This document shows positions 7,940-13,894 of a stretch of DNA of 35,429 nt, in pieces. This stretch comes from a virus, in IMG/VR virus record IMGVR_UViG_3300023174_000388, positions 1 through 35,429 of that record. One strand, written 5' to 3'. Made by a program: the position numbers and the translations under genes. The first letter of the stretch is position 1. Each line of letters starts with the position of its first letter. The notes beneath the pieces were generated by a model. The model was not told the DNA's origin and did not search any database. It saw only the letters and a list, made by a program, of their open reading frames with translations.

Positions 7940-9243
7940 ATAACTATTTGCAAAACCATTTCGGTTTCTCTTTTAAACTTTAAAAATATGGTTGCTGGAG
8001 ATGCTGCAGATTTCAAATATATGAATGATGCACCATCAAATCCCATAACACCATTTAAAAAGTAAGAATCAGTTAATGGTACCGAGCAAGCAGAATTTAT
8101 ATACGGTTCAACCGATGCACCATAAAGTGAAGAATCTGACAAATCCAATTTTAATGTAGGATTTGATAATCTTGTTTGCGAAATATATGAACTATAGTTT
8201 GTTTGCACACCATCTACAATAAGAACATTTGTATTAGTTTGTACTGGTTGTCCATCTATTAAAACTTCTGATGTTACAGTAGTTACTGTAGTTCCTATTT
8301 TTACAAATGAATAATAGTTTATTGAAAGAGACAATCCATCCCAAGAATAAGGATTGTATATATTTTCAAAATTAGATGTTCTATGCGAAGCATACCAATC
8401 ATAATAGTTTGTTGTATCTGCTATTGATCTGCAATATCTTTGATATAAATTTTGATTATTTAAAATCTTTAAAATAGTTCCATTAGAATTTAAAATTTTT
8501 AATAATCCATTAACATTTTTATTTTGTGATAATGTAACAAGATCTGGTACACCACGCATGTAAACATTAACTGTTACCGGAGCAAAATATAAGTTTTCAT
8601 TCGTTACGGTAGATTGATTATTTAAATATACAATTTCACTTCCATTATTTAATTTTAATGGTGAATTAATTTTATATCTAAGAGAATTTGATGTAGATCC
8701 TACGACTTCTAGATATTCTTCATATCCATAATCATTTCCATATATTCCTAAAAATTCAATATTATATGGATCTGTTTTATTTACTTTAGATATAAAATAT
8801 TGTGCAGTTATACCTTTGATTGCAGTATAATTTAAAGGCCCAGAAAAGTTATTGTTTGCATAAACACCATCAACCAAAGATGTCGAATATGTAACTCCAG
8901 TAGCATTTACGTATTGATTAAAAGTTCCAGTAATTCCACTGAGTGTATATGTACCAGCAAAACTTAATTGTTGACCAGTACTTTCAACATAATATGTTCC
9001 ACCAGATACAGCAAAAGTGTTCCCTACAGTCAAAGAACCAAAAAATCTTTTTGTAAATTTTAAATCAGAACTATTTGAAGATGCTGAATAGTCAATAAAA
9101 AAACTATTACCATTTTTATAAATTGTTGGAGAGCTTTCCAACAAACCTTTTGTAAAACAAGGGTCTGCACTATTTCCGACAAATTCGGAAACATATGCAT
9201 TAGTTGACTTTACTAAAGTTAAAAATGTATTTGTATTTGGCAT
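7936..9243 (-). CDS. Beta-rich virion structural or fibre protein
   Basis: The product is 435 residues, rich in Ser, Thr, Asn, Tyr and Gly with few charges, as expected of fibre or decoration proteins. It starts MPNTNTFLTLVKSTNAYVSE and has many alternating hydrophobic strands, such as SFFIDYSASSNSSDLKFTKR and TVTTVTSEVLIDGQPV. It ends in a strand-rich segment, ATIFLKFKRETEMVLQIVI. It lies one base downstream of the 314-residue gene and shares that gene's MPN N-terminus and composition, so the two are probably co-transcribed and assembled together. Its stop codon overlaps that of the convergent gene at 7658. I do not recognise a specific family; a tail-fibre or head-fibre role is inference. 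Confidence 0.6.
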   Translation of the reverse strand: MPNTNTFLTLVKSTNAYVSEFVGNSADPCFTKGLLESSPTIYKNGNSFFIDYSASSNSSDLKFTKRFFGSLTVGNTFAVSGGTYYVESTGQQLSFAGTYTLSGITGTFNQYVNATGVTYSTSLVDGVYANNNFSGPLNYTAIKGITAQYFISKVNKTDPYNIEFLGIYGNDYGYEEYLEVVGSTSNSLRYKINSPLKLNNGSEIVYLNNQSTVTNENLYFAPVTVNVYMRGVPDLVTLSQNKNVNGLLKILNSNGTILKILNNQNLYQRYCRSIADTTNYYDWYASHRTSNFENIYNPYSWDGLSLSINYYSFVKIGTTVTTVTSEVLIDGQPVQTNTNVLIVDGVQTNYSSYISQTRLSNPTLKLDLSDSSLYGASVEPYINSACSVPLTDSYFLNGVMGFDGASFIYLKSAASPATIFLKFKRETEMVLQIVI

Positions 9244-9244
9244 A

Positions 9245-10189
9245 TTATGAGGCGAAATAACTCAATGTCTGTGTTCCACTCTTTGACATGGCATATATCA
9301 TATTGAGATTAGAAACATTGAGGAATACATTTTCTCCTGGTTCTAATTGATATCCATAGCTGGAACCCAATAAAGTTCCACCAAGATAAATTAAATCGGT
9401 GTTTGTTCCAAGTGCTTTTAGATTGACTCCGGCAGCACAAGTAAATCCAGATCCAAGCACAGTAGAAGCTGTCGTCAAAGACAATACGGTTGATCTTACC
9501 GATGTTGGTCTAACTAAACCAAATACAGCTAGAGCATTATAGATGGCATCTAGTGTACCACCCATAACTCCCATTCTGGAGTATATGTTTGTCATTCCAT
9601 TAATAATATTTGTATCGTTAATGCCAACAGTATTTCCTACAGTTACATTGACTGCAGTTGCTCCAGAAAGCCCCACTACAGTTACCGTAGAAGGAATTGT
9701 TGCATTAATGGTTGCGCCAATAACATTTACATTTAAAGCACCATTGGAATAACTTAAAGATTTTCCAGCTTGATCTACTAGACTGGCGTAAATATATGTG
9801 ATTCCATTTGGACCCCATACTGATACAGAATCATTCGTTTTAGATAAGTAACGACCGCCTGTAACTTCTACCTGTGATCCAGTAAAAGTTTTTACATATA
9901 CAGGTGAACCCGTAATACCAGAGGCAAGAACAGTACCAGTTATAGTCAATGGAGTACCACTGGCAATGCCCTGAACACTCATAGGACCGCTAAAACCAGT
10001 TATATTGGCACTTAAAGTGGCTCCAACGGAAACAGGGAATGGGTTGCTGGATGAAACAAGTGTTACGGACCCAGTGACGCCGTATCCTAGTTTAAAAATT
10101 TGAAAATTGGTAGTTATACCAGAAAGTTGAGCAAGATCAGTTGCAACAGAAGCAGTTGTTCCACCAGTTTCGATGATAATGTTTGGCAT
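9245..10189 (-). CDS. Beta-rich virion decoration or fibre protein
   Basis: The product is 314 residues and consists largely of Val/Thr/Gly/Ser strands with repeated 'G.t...T.tvtG.sG' texture. The C-terminal segment, SSYGYQLEPGENVFLNVSNL, runs on to MIYAMSKSGTQTLSYFAS. It resembles the terminal barrel of many phage head-fibre and decoration proteins (Gly-X-X-Leu-X-Pro-Gly-Glu, then a strand with Ile-Tyr-Ala, then Gly-Thr-Gln-X-Leu-X-Tyr). A ribosome-binding site (AGAGGA) precedes the ATG, and a late promoter (CCTAAATA) lies 25 bases upstream on the minus strand. It is the first gene of a two-gene leftward transcript. A surface virion role is well supported by composition, but the exact location is unknown. 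Confidence 0.6.
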   Translation of the reverse strand: MPNIIIETGGTTASVATDLAQLSGITTNFQIFKLGYGVTGSVTLVSSSNPFPVSVGATLSANITGFSGPMSVQGIASGTPLTITGTVLASGITGSPVYVKTFTGSQVEVTGGRYLSKTNDSVSVWGPNGITYIYASLVDQAGKSLSYSNGALNVNVIGATINATIPSTVTVVGLSGATAVNVTVGNTVGINDTNIINGMTNIYSRMGVMGGTLDAIYNALAVFGLVRPTSVRSTVLSLTTASTVLGSGFTCAAGVNLKALGTNTDLIYLGGTLLGSSYGYQLEPGENVFLNVSNLNMIYAMSKSGTQTLSYFAS

Positions 10190-10196
10190 ATGGTCC

Positions 10197-10204
10197 TCTA
10201 AATA
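10197..10204 (+). promoter_or_regulatory. Late-type promoter TCTAAATA toward gp33
   Basis: TCTAAATA lies in the divergent gap and would direct transcription toward gp33 with a start near 10210. It interleaves with the opposite-strand late motif at 10215-10222. The leader to the ATG at 10268 would be about 58 bases. Confidence 0.4.
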
Positions 10205-10214
10205 GATCTAGGAA

Positions 10215-10222
10215 TATTTAGG
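10215..10222 (-). promoter_or_regulatory. Late-type promoter CCTAAATA for the leftward fibre genes
   Basis: The minus strand reads CCTAAATA, 25 bases before the ATG of the 314-residue protein. The predicted start near 10209 leaves a leader of about 19 bases containing the AGAGGA ribosome-binding site. Confidence 0.5.
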
Positions 10223-10267
10223 TCAAATTAATTATTGAAATTAAATATAATGGTGGTAGACTGTATT

Positions 10268-10501
10268 ATGTACATAGACGAATCAGCAAAAGAAAAGTTT
10301 TCTAATAAAGTAATAGAACGAGCTAAATCTACAAAATTATCTTTTATGGATTGTGTTTTAGAACTTTCAGAAGAAATGGGATTGGATCCATCAGCAGCTG
10401 GTAAATTGTTAAGCAAACCAATTGTTGAAAAAATTCAAGCAGAAGCTCAAGATTTGCATTTTATGAAAAAATCAAAAACTAGAAAACTCCCAGTTGACTA
10501 A
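10268..10501 (+). CDS. 33: Late transcription coactivator gp33
   Basis: In T4, gp33 bridges host RNA polymerase and the gp45 sliding clamp to activate late promoters. The match rests on the C-terminal half: LDPSAAGKLLSKPIVEKIQA followed by EAQDLHFMKKS aligns with the T4 gp33 region ending in a GIIEKIQSEA segment, sharing the I.EKIQ.EA core at the same relative place. The position immediately before gp32 also fits related phages. I favour the ATG at 10268 (MYIDESAKEKF, 77 residues), which has GGTGG about 12 bases upstream. An in-frame ATG at 10250 and a TTG at 10235 are alternatives. T4 gp33 is 112 residues and ends in a hydrophobic clamp-binding tail. Here the protein ends TRKLPVD, so that tail is absent or changed. 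Confidence 0.75.
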   Translation: MYIDESAKEKFSNKVIERAKSTKLSFMDCVLELSEEMGLDPSAAGKLLSKPIVEKIQAEAQDLHFMKKSKTRKLPVD

Positions 10502-10507
10502 ACTGGG
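10489..10507 (+). other. RNA hairpin over the gp33 stop codon
   Basis: CCCAGTT (10489-10495) pairs perfectly with AACTGGG (10501-10507) around the loop GACTA, which carries most of the TAA stop. It has no long U-tract, so it may be a weak terminator, a processing site or a 3' stabiliser between gp33 and gp32. Confidence 0.45.
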
Positions 10508-10521
10508 ATTGGTTGTATTAT
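10494..10521 (+). promoter_or_regulatory. Sigma70-type promoter for gp32
   Basis: TTGACT at 10494-10499 is followed after 16 bases by TATTAT at 10516-10521. It would start transcripts near 10528 and allow gp32 to be made before late transcription. The arrangement closely resembles the promoter at 114-141. Confidence 0.5.
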
Positions 10522-10536
10522 AGGTGTAACACTAGG

Positions 10537-10553
10537 CCGAGGTAGAACCTCGG
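10537..10553 (+). promoter_or_regulatory. Leader hairpin next to the gp32 ribosome-binding site
   Basis: CCGAGG (10537-10542) pairs with CCTCGG (10548-10553) around the loop TAGAA. It abuts the purine-rich ribosome-binding region GGGAAAGAAG before the ATG at 10568. T4 gp32 represses its own translation by binding a structured leader, so this hairpin is a candidate autoregulatory element. That function is inferred from position. Confidence 0.5.
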
Positions 10554-10567
10554 GGAAAGAAGATACT

Positions 10568-11425
10568 ATGGCAAATTTTTCAGATTTTAAGAAGAAAAGT
10601 AAGAACTCGGTCGCATCTCTAACTGAACGGCTTGACAAGCTTTCATCCAAGGAAAGTTATAAGGATGACCGTATTTGGAAGCCGGGGATTGATAAGTCTG
10701 GTAACGGTTATGCCGTTATCCGATTCCTTCCCGAAATTGAAGGAGAAGATGCTCCTTTCGTAGCAGTCTATAGTCACGCATTTAAGGGTAAGGGTGGCTG
10801 GCTGTTTGAAAACTGCCCAACGACTCTCGGAGAAAAGTGCCCAATTTGCCAGTCTAATACAGAACTGTGGAATAGTGGTATTGAGGATGATAAGAATATT
10901 GCACGCAATCGTAAGCGCAAGTTGACTTATATCTCTAATATTCTTGTTATTGAAGATCCAGCAAACCCAGAGAACAAAGGAAAGAACTTTCTTTATCAGT
11001 ATGGCACAAAGATCTTCCAAAAGATCCAGAGCCTAGCTCACCCGGAGTATCAGGATGAGGTCGCAGTTGACCCATTCAACTTCTGGACTGGTGCAGACTT
11101 CAAGATCAAGATTCGTAATGTCGGAGGTTACGTTAACTATGATCGTTCAGAATTTGCATCTCCTGCCCCACTTCTTGGTGGGGATGACAAGAAGCTAGAG
11201 GAACTTTGGAAAAAGCAATATTCTCTTAAGGAGTTTACCGACAAGAGCCAGTTTAAGAGTTATACTGAACTGAGTGAAAGACTCAAGAAGGCAACCGGAG
11301 ACGATATCCGTGCACAGTTTGTAGAAAAAAGCATTGAGGATGATGTTATTGAAAATCCTATTGCTAGCGAAGACATTGAGGAAAAGGATCCTCTAAAGTA
11401 CTTCTCCGAAATGGAGAATGATTAA
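10568..11425 (+). CDS. 32: Single-stranded DNA-binding protein gp32
   Basis: Gp32 coats single-stranded DNA during replication, recombination and repair and recruits helicase loader and recombination mediators. The product is 285 residues (T4: 301). The N-terminal basic region KKKSKNSVASLTERLDKL corresponds to the cooperativity domain. The core carries the zinc-binding set His70, Cys83, Cys91 and Cys94 (pattern HAFKGKGGWLFENC...KCPIC), matching the T4 His-Cys3 zinc site. A KRKLT segment at about 116-120 and the aromatic-rich core follow. The acidic C-terminal tail (IEDDVIENPIASEDIEEKDP) fits the protein-interaction domain. Codon use is GC-richer than in neighbouring genes, consistent with high expression. 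It follows gp33, has its own probable sigma70 promoter and leader hairpin, and is closed by a strong terminator. Confidence 0.95.
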   Translation: MANFSDFKKKSKNSVASLTERLDKLSSKESYKDDRIWKPGIDKSGNGYAVIRFLPEIEGEDAPFVAVYSHAFKGKGGWLFENCPTTLGEKCPICQSNTELWNSGIEDDKNIARNRKRKLTYISNILVIEDPANPENKGKNFLYQYGTKIFQKIQSLAHPEYQDEVAVDPFNFWTGADFKIKIRNVGGYVNYDRSEFASPAPLLGGDDKKLEELWKKQYSLKEFTDKSQFKSYTELSERLKKATGDDIRAQFVEKSIEDDVIENPIASEDIEEKDPLKYFSEMEND

Positions 11426-11426
11426 G

Positions 11427-11452
11427 AAAAAGGCCCCTAACGGGGCCTTTTT
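11427..11452. terminator. Bidirectional terminator between gp32 and the leftward baseplate operon
   Basis: A perfect 11-bp stem (AAAAAGGCCCC at 11427-11437 with GGGGCCTTTTT at 11442-11452) closes a TAAC loop. The A and T arms give a U-tract in both directions, so it ends gp32 rightward and the operon of 13860-11452 leftward. It overlaps the TGA stop of the leftward gene by one base. Confidence 0.92.
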
Positions 11453-12066
11453 CATTTCCAGTCAGGATGTTGAGTCATCCTATTTTTTCTGTTTTCAAAT
11501 ATTAAATTTTCTGCTGGTATGGTAATTTTTTCTTCATAGTTGTCTTTTGCTATTAATCTACTATCAGGATTGCGCATTTCACCTGCTAATGATTCAAGAT
11601 CTAGACGAACTTTATCTAAATTTTTATCAACTTGATTGGCTTTATTTAATGCATCTTCTGGTTTAATTTTTACTGAAACTTTTATATCATTTAATGCCGA
11701 TGCACGTGCTTCAGAATAAGGTTGAATTTTTTCTGCTGTTGGTTTTAATATAACGGATTCTGGTAAAGCTATTGAAGGTTGAAAATTGTTATAAGTTGAT
11801 TTTGGTAGATTAGGAACTGCAGATGGATTTGTATAAAAAGATTGTGGAAGAGGAGCATCATTTTGTATATTATTAGGTATACTACGCGGTAATGCGGCAA
11901 CTTCATTAAATTCAAATGAACGTTGATCTGGTAACGGTATGTCTTGTATGGGATTAATTAAAGAACTGGGTTGTACTTCATTTGTCTGTATTGCAGTATT
12001 TAACCTTGTCATATCCGCAGATATATCAAGTTTAAAACCAGAATCATTTTGCAGAGAGTTTTCCAT
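11452..12066 (-). CDS. Protein with five 14-residue LPxS repeats, unknown function
   Basis: The product is 204 residues. Residues 45-114 contain five in-register 14-residue repeats whose Leu-Pro pairs fall at 45, 59, 73, 87 and 101 (LPDQRS, LPRSIP, LPQSFY, LPKSTY, LPESVI), with Asn and aromatic residues at recurrent places. A weak sixth copy may precede them (residues 31-44). The C-terminal 85 residues are charged and probably helical (ALNKANQVDKNLDKVRLDLE). The start codon overlaps the stop of the gp26 -1 extension by one base (TAATG), so translation is probably coupled. Its place directly after the frameshifted gp26 is where tape-measure genes sit in many tailed phages, but 204 residues is too short for a T4-length tail ruler. 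It is probably a baseplate or hub component. Confidence 0.6.
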   Translation of the reverse strand: MENSLQNDSGFKLDISADMTRLNTAIQTNEVQPSSLINPIQDIPLPDQRSFEFNEVAALPRSIPNNIQNDAPLPQSFYTNPSAVPNLPKSTYNNFQPSIALPESVILKPTAEKIQPYSEARASALNDIKVSVKIKPEDALNKANQVDKNLDKVRLDLESLAGEMRNPDSRLIAKDNYEEKITIPAENLIFENRKNRMTQHPDWK

Positions 12067-12262
12067 TAAAACATTGGTCCTTGTTGCATACTATTTGTTT
12101 TTATTCTTTCTTCTTCATTATAATCACTTAATAGTTTTGTATAGATTTCTCTTTCCCAAAAATACATTTCTTCTAATTCTTTTAATCTCCAGGAAAAATT
12201 ATTTATTAAGGTAAAATTTGTTTGATAATAATCATACAAATCAAAAAACTTTACCGATAAGT
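12066..12262 (-). CDS. -1 frame extension of gp26 (tail-chaperone-type, possibly gp51-like)
   Basis: The gap between gp26 and the repeat protein is open in the -1 frame. Read from the slippery site it gives YLSVKFFDLYDYYQTNF followed by NFSWRLKELEEMYFWERE and a charged tail ending in a TAA that overlaps the next start. The frame has no plausible start codon or ribosome-binding site near its beginning (the first in-frame ATG is deep inside), but it is continuous with gp26 after a -1 slip on T TTT TTT at 12269-12263. The fusion would be about 279 residues. The Trp-Arg and Trp-Glu-Arg helix resembles the downstream (T) parts of frameshifted G/GT chaperones. In T4 the neighbouring gene is gp51, a hub assembly factor; equating the two is inference. 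Confidence 0.6.
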
Positions 12263-12907
12263 AAAAAAATTTAAAATCCCAGAGACCTCCTTTATTTCAT
12301 TATTAAATTCTATTTCGGCATACAGTTCTGGTTGAGATTTCATAAATTCTTCAGTTTTCAATACAAACGATAAAGGAAGATTATCAATTGTTTCTTTTAA
12401 TTCCTGTGGAACAAACTTATTAACATCATATATTTCATTTTTTACAATTAGTTTTTTGATGCATGATTTTAAAATATCTTCTTTATTTAAAGTTTCTAAA
12501 TTCAATAAATCTTTAATTCTTGGTGTTTCCAATACCACTTTTAAATTTGGTCCAACAATAATTTCTTGTGATTGAATATTATTTTTGGTTTTTAATTCAT
12601 TAATATTAAATTGTTTTTTTGTATCGTTAAAAATAAGTGTAATATATTCCTCTATACTTTTTCCACGTACTTGTAAAAACAAATATTCGGCATCAGCAAT
12701 GCATAAGTCATGAATAACCACATCTTTTGTGCAATTTTTTAATACAGAAACCATAGCAATCAAAGCTAATTTTTTATTGTCTTCTTGCAATACGATTGCA
12801 ATATTTTTAGCATCTTTTACTTTAAATGGAGTAAATTGTACTTTTTGTTTACTAAAAGGTAATTCGGTTGTGTAAGTTGGTAGATAATCGTTTATTAATT
12901 CAAACAT
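12251..12907 (-). CDS. 26: Baseplate hub protein gp26
   Basis: The product is 218 residues (T4 gp26: 208), with the family's N-terminal pattern of a short lead and LPFSKQKVQFTPFKVKDAKN, corresponding to the 'Leu-Pro ... Phe-Thr-Pro-Phe' region of the T4 baseplate-hub family. A helical body with KNIAIVLQEDNKKLALIAMV and a C-terminal EVSGILNFFTYR follow. In T4, gp26 is required for assembling the central hub of the baseplate. Its ATG overlaps the end of the tube-fold gene by 8 bases, indicating coupling. The last codons contain a T TTT TTT heptamer just before the stop, which may direct some ribosomes into the downstream frame. Confidence in the family is good. The exact role (hub subunit or chaperone) is less certain. 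Confidence 0.75.
   Translation of the reverse strand: MFELINDYLPTYTTELPFSKQKVQFTPFKVKDAKNIAIVLQEDNKKLALIAMVSVLKNCTKDVVIHDLCIADAEYLFLQVRGKSIEEYITLIFNDTKKQFNINELKTKNNIQSQEIIVGPNLKVVLETPRIKDLLNLETLNKEDILKSCIKKLIVKNEIYDVNKFVPQELKETIDNLPLSFVLKTEEFMKSQPELYAEIEFNNEIKEVSGILNFFTYR
12263..12269 (-). promoter_or_regulatory. Candidate -1 frameshift slippery heptamer T TTT TTT
   Basis: On the minus strand the zero-frame codons of gp26 read AAT TTT TTT ACT, giving an exact X XXY YYZ heptamer of seven T. It lies 9 bases before the gp26 stop codon. A -1 slip opens a frame that ends exactly at the next gene's start. Seven U allow full re-pairing of both tRNA-Phe anticodons. Confidence 0.6.
12286..12293 (-). 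promoter_or_regulatory. Internal Shine-Dalgarno AAAGGAGG inside gp26
   Basis: A near-perfect anti-16S sequence, AAAGGAGG, occurs inside the gp26 coding region 16 bases before the slippery heptamer, with no usable ATG, GTG or TTG at initiation distance. Such internal sites stimulate -1 frameshifting in the bacterial dnaX gene, usually at 10-14 bases, so the spacing here is slightly long. The stimulatory role is inferred. Confidence 0.45.
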
Positions 12908-13448
12908 ATTTAAAATCCCTATAATTCATTAATACTTGCATAATAGAATACTCATTATTCTTCATCATTGTAAATTCCATTGGTTGTGTTTCCAATGGAT
13001 AAACTTCATAAAATCTTATTTTAGTATTGACATTTCCATTAGGATCTAAAATGTCAACAATCATATTTGTATTTTTTACTAAATCGTCATAATAACCTAT
13101 AGTAAAATTACCACCTTGTCTATAGCCGCTATACAGGGTATCAAACCATTTATTAAATAGCTTTAATATATGGTTATCATTTGTTACTGGAAATGCCATA
13201 AATACGCCACCTACAAATTTTTGACTTCTGGGAACAGCTCTACCAGAACCAAAGCCAGTTAAGTTGTCTGCCACGGCATCTAAAGCTCTTGCACCAATAG
13301 TAACATTCAAAGCTTGAATATCTGTAGGGCCACCTAAACCAATTCCTCTGGGAAGATTTTCAAAATATACTTGGTATCGATTGCTTCGCTGCAATCCACC
13401 ATGCCGCGAAAAGTAATCTTTAATATTGGTTATTGAATTATTTGGCAT
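12900..13448 (-). CDS. Tail-tube-fold protein (gp54/gp19-like)
   Basis: The product is 182 residues. Its start, SITNIKDYFSRHGGLQRSNRYQVYF, follows the tail-tube pattern 'I.dFk..f..Gg.raNrf.v.i' seen in gp19 at 26461. Later blocks (AFPVTNDNHILKLFNKWFDTL, then IVDILDPNGNVNTKIRFYEVYP and QPMEFTMMKNNEYSIMQVLM) match the middle and C-terminal strands of tube proteins. It sits between gp4 and gp26 in a baseplate operon, so it is more likely a tube initiator such as gp54, or a hub ring, than the main tube. It overlaps the end of gp4 by 11 bases and the start of gp26 by 8. Confidence 0.6.
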   Translation of the reverse strand: MPNNSITNIKDYFSRHGGLQRSNRYQVYFENLPRGIGLGGPTDIQALNVTIGARALDAVADNLTGFGSGRAVPRSQKFVGGVFMAFPVTNDNHILKLFNKWFDTLYSGYRQGGNFTIGYYDDLVKNTNMIVDILDPNGNVNTKIRFYEVYPLETQPMEFTMMKNNEYSIMQVLMNYRDFKYV

Positions 13449-13860
13449 TGGAAAAAAGTTCTTTTTCTGTTAATATTTTAAATTCCATATTGTTTTTTTC
13501 ACAATATGACTTGGCAGCATTCCATTTGGCAGTGTTGATTATCCAAGTATATGTTTCTTTTTTAGAAGCATTTTCTTTTAGATATGTTTGTTTTTTTGGT
13601 TTTATTTCAACCATCCAAATTTCTTTGTTATTGTTTGTTTTAAACTCTATTAAAAAATCAGGATAATAATTGTGAATCTTTTTATCTATTGGACTCATAT
13701 ATGGGATTGCTATTTCTTCTGATGACCATTTTGTTATTTGATCATTTTCATCTAAAAATTTGCAAACATGTCTTTCCCATAATGAACGGCATGTAATAGA
13801 AGAAACATCACCTATATATTTTTTAGGATTTTTTGGTAAATATTTGGTTCTGTACGCCAT
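13438..13860 (-). CDS. 4: Head completion nuclease gp4
   Basis: The product is 140 residues (T4 gp4, also called gp50/65: 150). The start MAYRTKYLPKNPKKYIGD and the RSLWERHVCKFLD segment match the T4 family (KYIPKNKEKY...RSSWERKFC). A PD-(D/E)XK nuclease core is visible: Glu29 in the first helix, Asp68 in YYPDFLIEF, and Glu85-x-Lys87 in MVEIKPKKQ. KWSSEEIAIPY before it is also typical. In T4, gp4 acts on packaged heads before tail joining. It is the first gene of the leftward operon. The ATG lies 6 bases behind a late promoter CATAAATA and lacks a Shine-Dalgarno, so a leaderless message is likely. Confidence 0.92.
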   Translation of the reverse strand: MAYRTKYLPKNPKKYIGDVSSITCRSLWERHVCKFLDENDQITKWSSEEIAIPYMSPIDKKIHNYYPDFLIEFKTNNNKEIWMVEIKPKKQTYLKENASKKETYTWIINTAKWNAAKSYCEKNNMEFKILTEKELFSNAK

Positions 13861-13866
13861 TAAAAA

Positions 13867-13874
13867 TATTTATG
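13867..13874 (-). promoter_or_regulatory. Late promoter CATAAATA for the gp4 operon
   Basis: The minus strand reads CATAAATA, ending 6 bases before the gp4 ATG. The predicted start at about 13861 leaves a leader of 1 base. It is back to back with the gp48 late promoter 5 bases away. Confidence 0.7.
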
Positions 13875-13879
13875 AAAAT

Positions 13880-13887
13880 TATAAATA
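13880..13887 (+). promoter_or_regulatory. Late promoter TATAAATA for gp48
   Basis: An exact TATAAATA ends 7 bases before the gp48 ATG at 13895, so the predicted start at about 13893 gives a leader of about 2 bases. No Shine-Dalgarno lies upstream. Confidence 0.75.
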
Positions 13888-13894
13888 TTGATAT

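Noticed and set aside
10235-10267. Longer gp33 starting at TTG 10235 or ATG 10250
   Set aside because: Neither has a Shine-Dalgarno, and the extra residues do not resemble gp33; the ATG at 10268 has a GGTGG upstream. Not fully settled.
11939-12214. Plus-strand frame opposite the gp26 extension, hydrophobic product
   Set aside because: It is antisense to the leftward operon, lacks a ribosome-binding site, and its hydrophobicity reflects A-rich codons on the other strand.
12067-12250. Reading the region after gp26 as plain non-coding spacer
   Set aside because: The -1 frame is fully open, joins gp26 at a slippery heptamer and ends exactly on the next start codon, which spacer DNA would not do.
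12251-12270. A sequencing indel splitting one gp26 gene
   Set aside because: Possible in a run of seven A, and it cannot be excluded without reads. However, gp26 at 218 residues already has the full family length, so a natural stop there is expected.
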